NCBI RefSeq assembly: GCF_000214175.1
Contig: NC_015564.1
Location: 992,001-1,056,000 of the forward strand
Length of the DNA stretch: 64,000 nucleotides
Direction: 5' to 3'
From: Hoyosella subflava DQS3-9A1
Lineage (GTDB): Bacteria > Actinomycetota > Actinomycetes > Mycobacteriales > Mycobacteriaceae
Every line of letters starts with the position of its first letter. Position 1 is the first letter of the stretch. Position numbers and translations under genes: made by a program. The notes below the pieces were generated by a model that saw only the letters and a program-made list of their open reading frames with translations, was not told where the DNA came from and searched no databases. Positions 62,554 through 64,000 of the stretch are shown here, piece by piece.

Positions 62554-64000
62554 ATGGCAGACAACACGTCGGAACGGGTTGTTGTACGGTTCGCGGGGGA
62601 TTCCGGGGACGGAATGCAGCTGACGGGGGAGCGCTTCGCTTCGTCCACTGCGATCTTCGGAAATGACCTCGCGACCCTCCCTGACTTCCCCGCCGAGATC
62701 AGAGCTCCGCAGGGGACGATCCCAGGAGTCTCGTCGTTTCAGATTCACTTCGCTGGCCACGACATCCTGACGCCGGGTGACCGCCCGGACGTACTCGTCG
62801 TCATGAATCCCGCCGCGCTCCGCGCGAACCTCAAAGATCTGCGCAGCGGCGGTGTGATCATCGCCAACAGTGACGAGTTCAGCAAGCGGAATCTGCAGAA
62901 AGCCGGTTATAGCGCGAACCCGCTCGAAGACGATTCCCTCGATGGCTACCAGATCCATCCGGTAGCGATGACGTCACTCACGGAGGGTGCCGTCGCGCCT
63001 GCCGGAGTCGGCAAGAAAGACGCGTCGCGCTGCAAAAACATGTTCGCTCTGGGTCTGTTGTCTTGGATGTATCATCGCCCGGTCGAGCACACCGAAAAGT
63101 TCCTGCGCACCAAGTTCGCCAAAGCGCCGACCGTCGCCGAAGCGAACGTGCTTGCGCTGCATGCTGGCTGGAACTACGGCGAAACAATCGAGTCGTCGGT
63201 CGCGAGGGTCGAAATCCCGCCCGCACAACTGCCGCCGGGCAAGTACCGGCAGATCACCGGCAACATCGCCCTGGCCTACGGAATTGTCGCAGCAGGCCGC
63301 TGCACGCGCATGCCCGTGGTGCTCGGCTCCTACCCGATCACGCCCGCCAGCAGCATCCTGCACGAACTCAGCAAGCACAAGAACTTCGGCATCACCACCA
63401 TTCAGGCAGAAGACGAGATCGCGGCAGTGGGTGCCGCTCTCGGTGCGTCGTACGGCGGAGCGCTCGGCGTGACCACGACGTCCGGCCCGGGGCTTGCGCT
63501 GAAAGCCGAAACCATCGGGCTCGCGGTGATGACAGAACTTCCGCTCATCATCGTCGACGTGCAACGCGGCGGACCGTCGACGGGTCTGCCCACGAAGACA
63601 GAGCAAGCGGACTTGCTGCAGGCGTTCTGCGGGCGCAACGGGGAGTCGCCGGTCGCCGTGCTTGCCCCGTCGTCACCGGCGGACTGCTTCGATACCGCGC
63701 TAGAAGCAGCACGGATAGCGCTCACGTATCGAACGCCGGTCATCATTTTGTCTGATGGCATGATCGCGAACGGCAGCGAGCCGTGGCGGATCCCCGACGC
63801 AGAAACGCTTCCAGAATTCTCCGCCGGGTTTGCGACAGCCCCGAATGCCTCGGACGGGTCCGGTGACTTCTGGCCCTACCGGCGTGACCCCACCTCCCTC
63901 GCGCGTGACTGGGCAATTCCTGGTACGCCAGGGCTCGAGCATCGCATCGGCGGTCTGGAAAAGGCTGACGGAAAGGGCGGCATCTCCTACGACCCAGAGA
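62554..64000 (+). CDS. korA: 2-oxoacid:ferredoxin oxidoreductase, fused gamma-alpha subunit (3' end outside window)
   Basis: 482 codons are visible and the frame runs off the window. N-terminal gamma domain (about residues 8-185, VVRFAGDSGDGMQLTGERFA), then the alpha (pyrimidine-binding) domain with GSYPITPASSILHELSKH, AEDEIAAVGAALGASYGGA and TTTSGPGLALKAE. AAAGGA is 9 bases before the ATG. Fits the 2-oxoglutarate:ferredoxin oxidoreductase of mycobacteria (KorA), whose beta subunit should follow. Control from a KstR-type site suggests that it is induced with steroid breakdown; KorAB is needed for growth on fatty acids in M. tuberculosis. Confidence 0.88.
   Translation, partial: MADNTSERVVVRFAGDSGDGMQLTGERFASSTAIFGNDLATLPDFPAEIRAPQGTIPGVSSFQIHFAGHDILTPGDRPDVLVVMNPAALRANLKDLRSGGVIIANSDEFSKRNLQKAGYSANPLEDDSLDGYQIHPVAMTSLTEGAVAPAGVGKKDASRCKNMFALGLLSWMYHRPVEHTEKFLRTKFAKAPTVAEANVLALHAGWNYGETIESSVARVEIPPAQLPPGKYRQITGNIALAYGIVAAGRCTRMPVVLGSYPITPASSILHELSKHKNFGITTIQAEDEIAAVGAALGASYGGALGVTTTSGPGLALKAETIGLAVMTELPLIIVDVQRGGPSTGLPTKTEQADLLQAFCGRNGESPVAVLAPSSPADCFDTALEAARIALTYRTPVIILSDGMIANGSEPWRIPDAETLPEFSAGFATAPNASDGSGDFWPYRRDPTSLARDWAIPGTPGLEHRIGGLEKADGKGGISYDPE

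Overview
The window is GC-rich, densely coded DNA with many 4-base ATGA/GTGA start/stop overlaps. Its closest recognisable relatives are genes of mycobacteria and rhodococci (CYP130, CtpG, FadD19/EchA19, Ltp3/Ltp4, FadE26/FadE27, HsaEFG), and it carries KstR-type operators. It most likely comes from a Mycobacteriales actinobacterium of the Rhodococcus/Hoyosella/Gordonia kind; the species cannot be fixed from sequence alone. No rRNA, tRNA, CRISPR array or insertion sequence was recognised.

Two catabolic themes alternate. Theme A is N-demethylation of glycine betaine to glycine, serine and pyruvate, with the one-carbon units loaded on folate. It occupies 1-15180 and 32220-51945. Copy 1 (1-15180): Rieske oxygenase (partial at the left edge), folD and dimethylglycine oxidase on the minus strand; pabA-pabB on the plus strand; and a minus-strand operon Rieske ferredoxin / ferredoxin reductase / folD / folP / metF-like / folC, followed by an IclR regulator and a BCCT transporter. 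Copy 2 (41640-51945): purU, a second dimethylglycine oxidase, two IclR regulators, a second reductase/ferredoxin pair, a second Rieske oxygenase and a second BCCT transporter. Between the copies lies the operon glyA-soxB-soxD-soxA-soxG-(H-like protein)-sdaA (40301-32220) with a divergent GntR regulator. Together these give betaine uptake, betaine to dimethylglycine (oxygenase), to sarcosine (dimethylglycine oxidase), to glycine (SoxBDAG), to serine (GlyA) and to pyruvate (SdaA). FolD, PurU and a MetF-like enzyme process the methylene-folate, and PabAB, FolP and FolC can make more folate.

Theme B is sterol/steroid catabolism. It occupies 17556-32156 and 52039-64000, with 14-base sites close to TNNAACNNGTTNNA, the published KstR operator, in almost every promoter region. 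17603-32156: cyp130 and a TetR regulator; the DUF35/ltp4/ltp3 operon; an alpha/beta hydrolase; an MFS-like protein plus a beta-helix membrane protein; echA19 divergent from fadD19 / nitronate monooxygenase / aldehyde dehydrogenase / SnoaL-like protein. 52039-64000: fadE26-fadE27-GMC oxidoreductase, divergent from hsd4A / short-chain dehydrogenase / 3-ketosteroid delta4-(5alpha)-dehydrogenase; then hsaG-hsaF; hsaE-ferredoxin; and a partial 2-oxoacid:ferredoxin oxidoreductase alpha gene at the right edge. A cmtR-ctpG metal-efflux pair (15240-18003) sits at the first junction.

The most notable points are: a folate-biosynthesis set physically built into a betaine-demethylation operon; duplicated three-component betaine oxygenase parts; a shared palindrome TTTGTTGCG-N5-CGCAACAAA at five betaine promoters; a second shared palindrome TGATATATCA joining glyA/sox with dimethylglycine oxidase 2; an H-protein-like subunit that lacks the lipoyl lysine; and a ctpG frame that runs 401 bases into cyp130.
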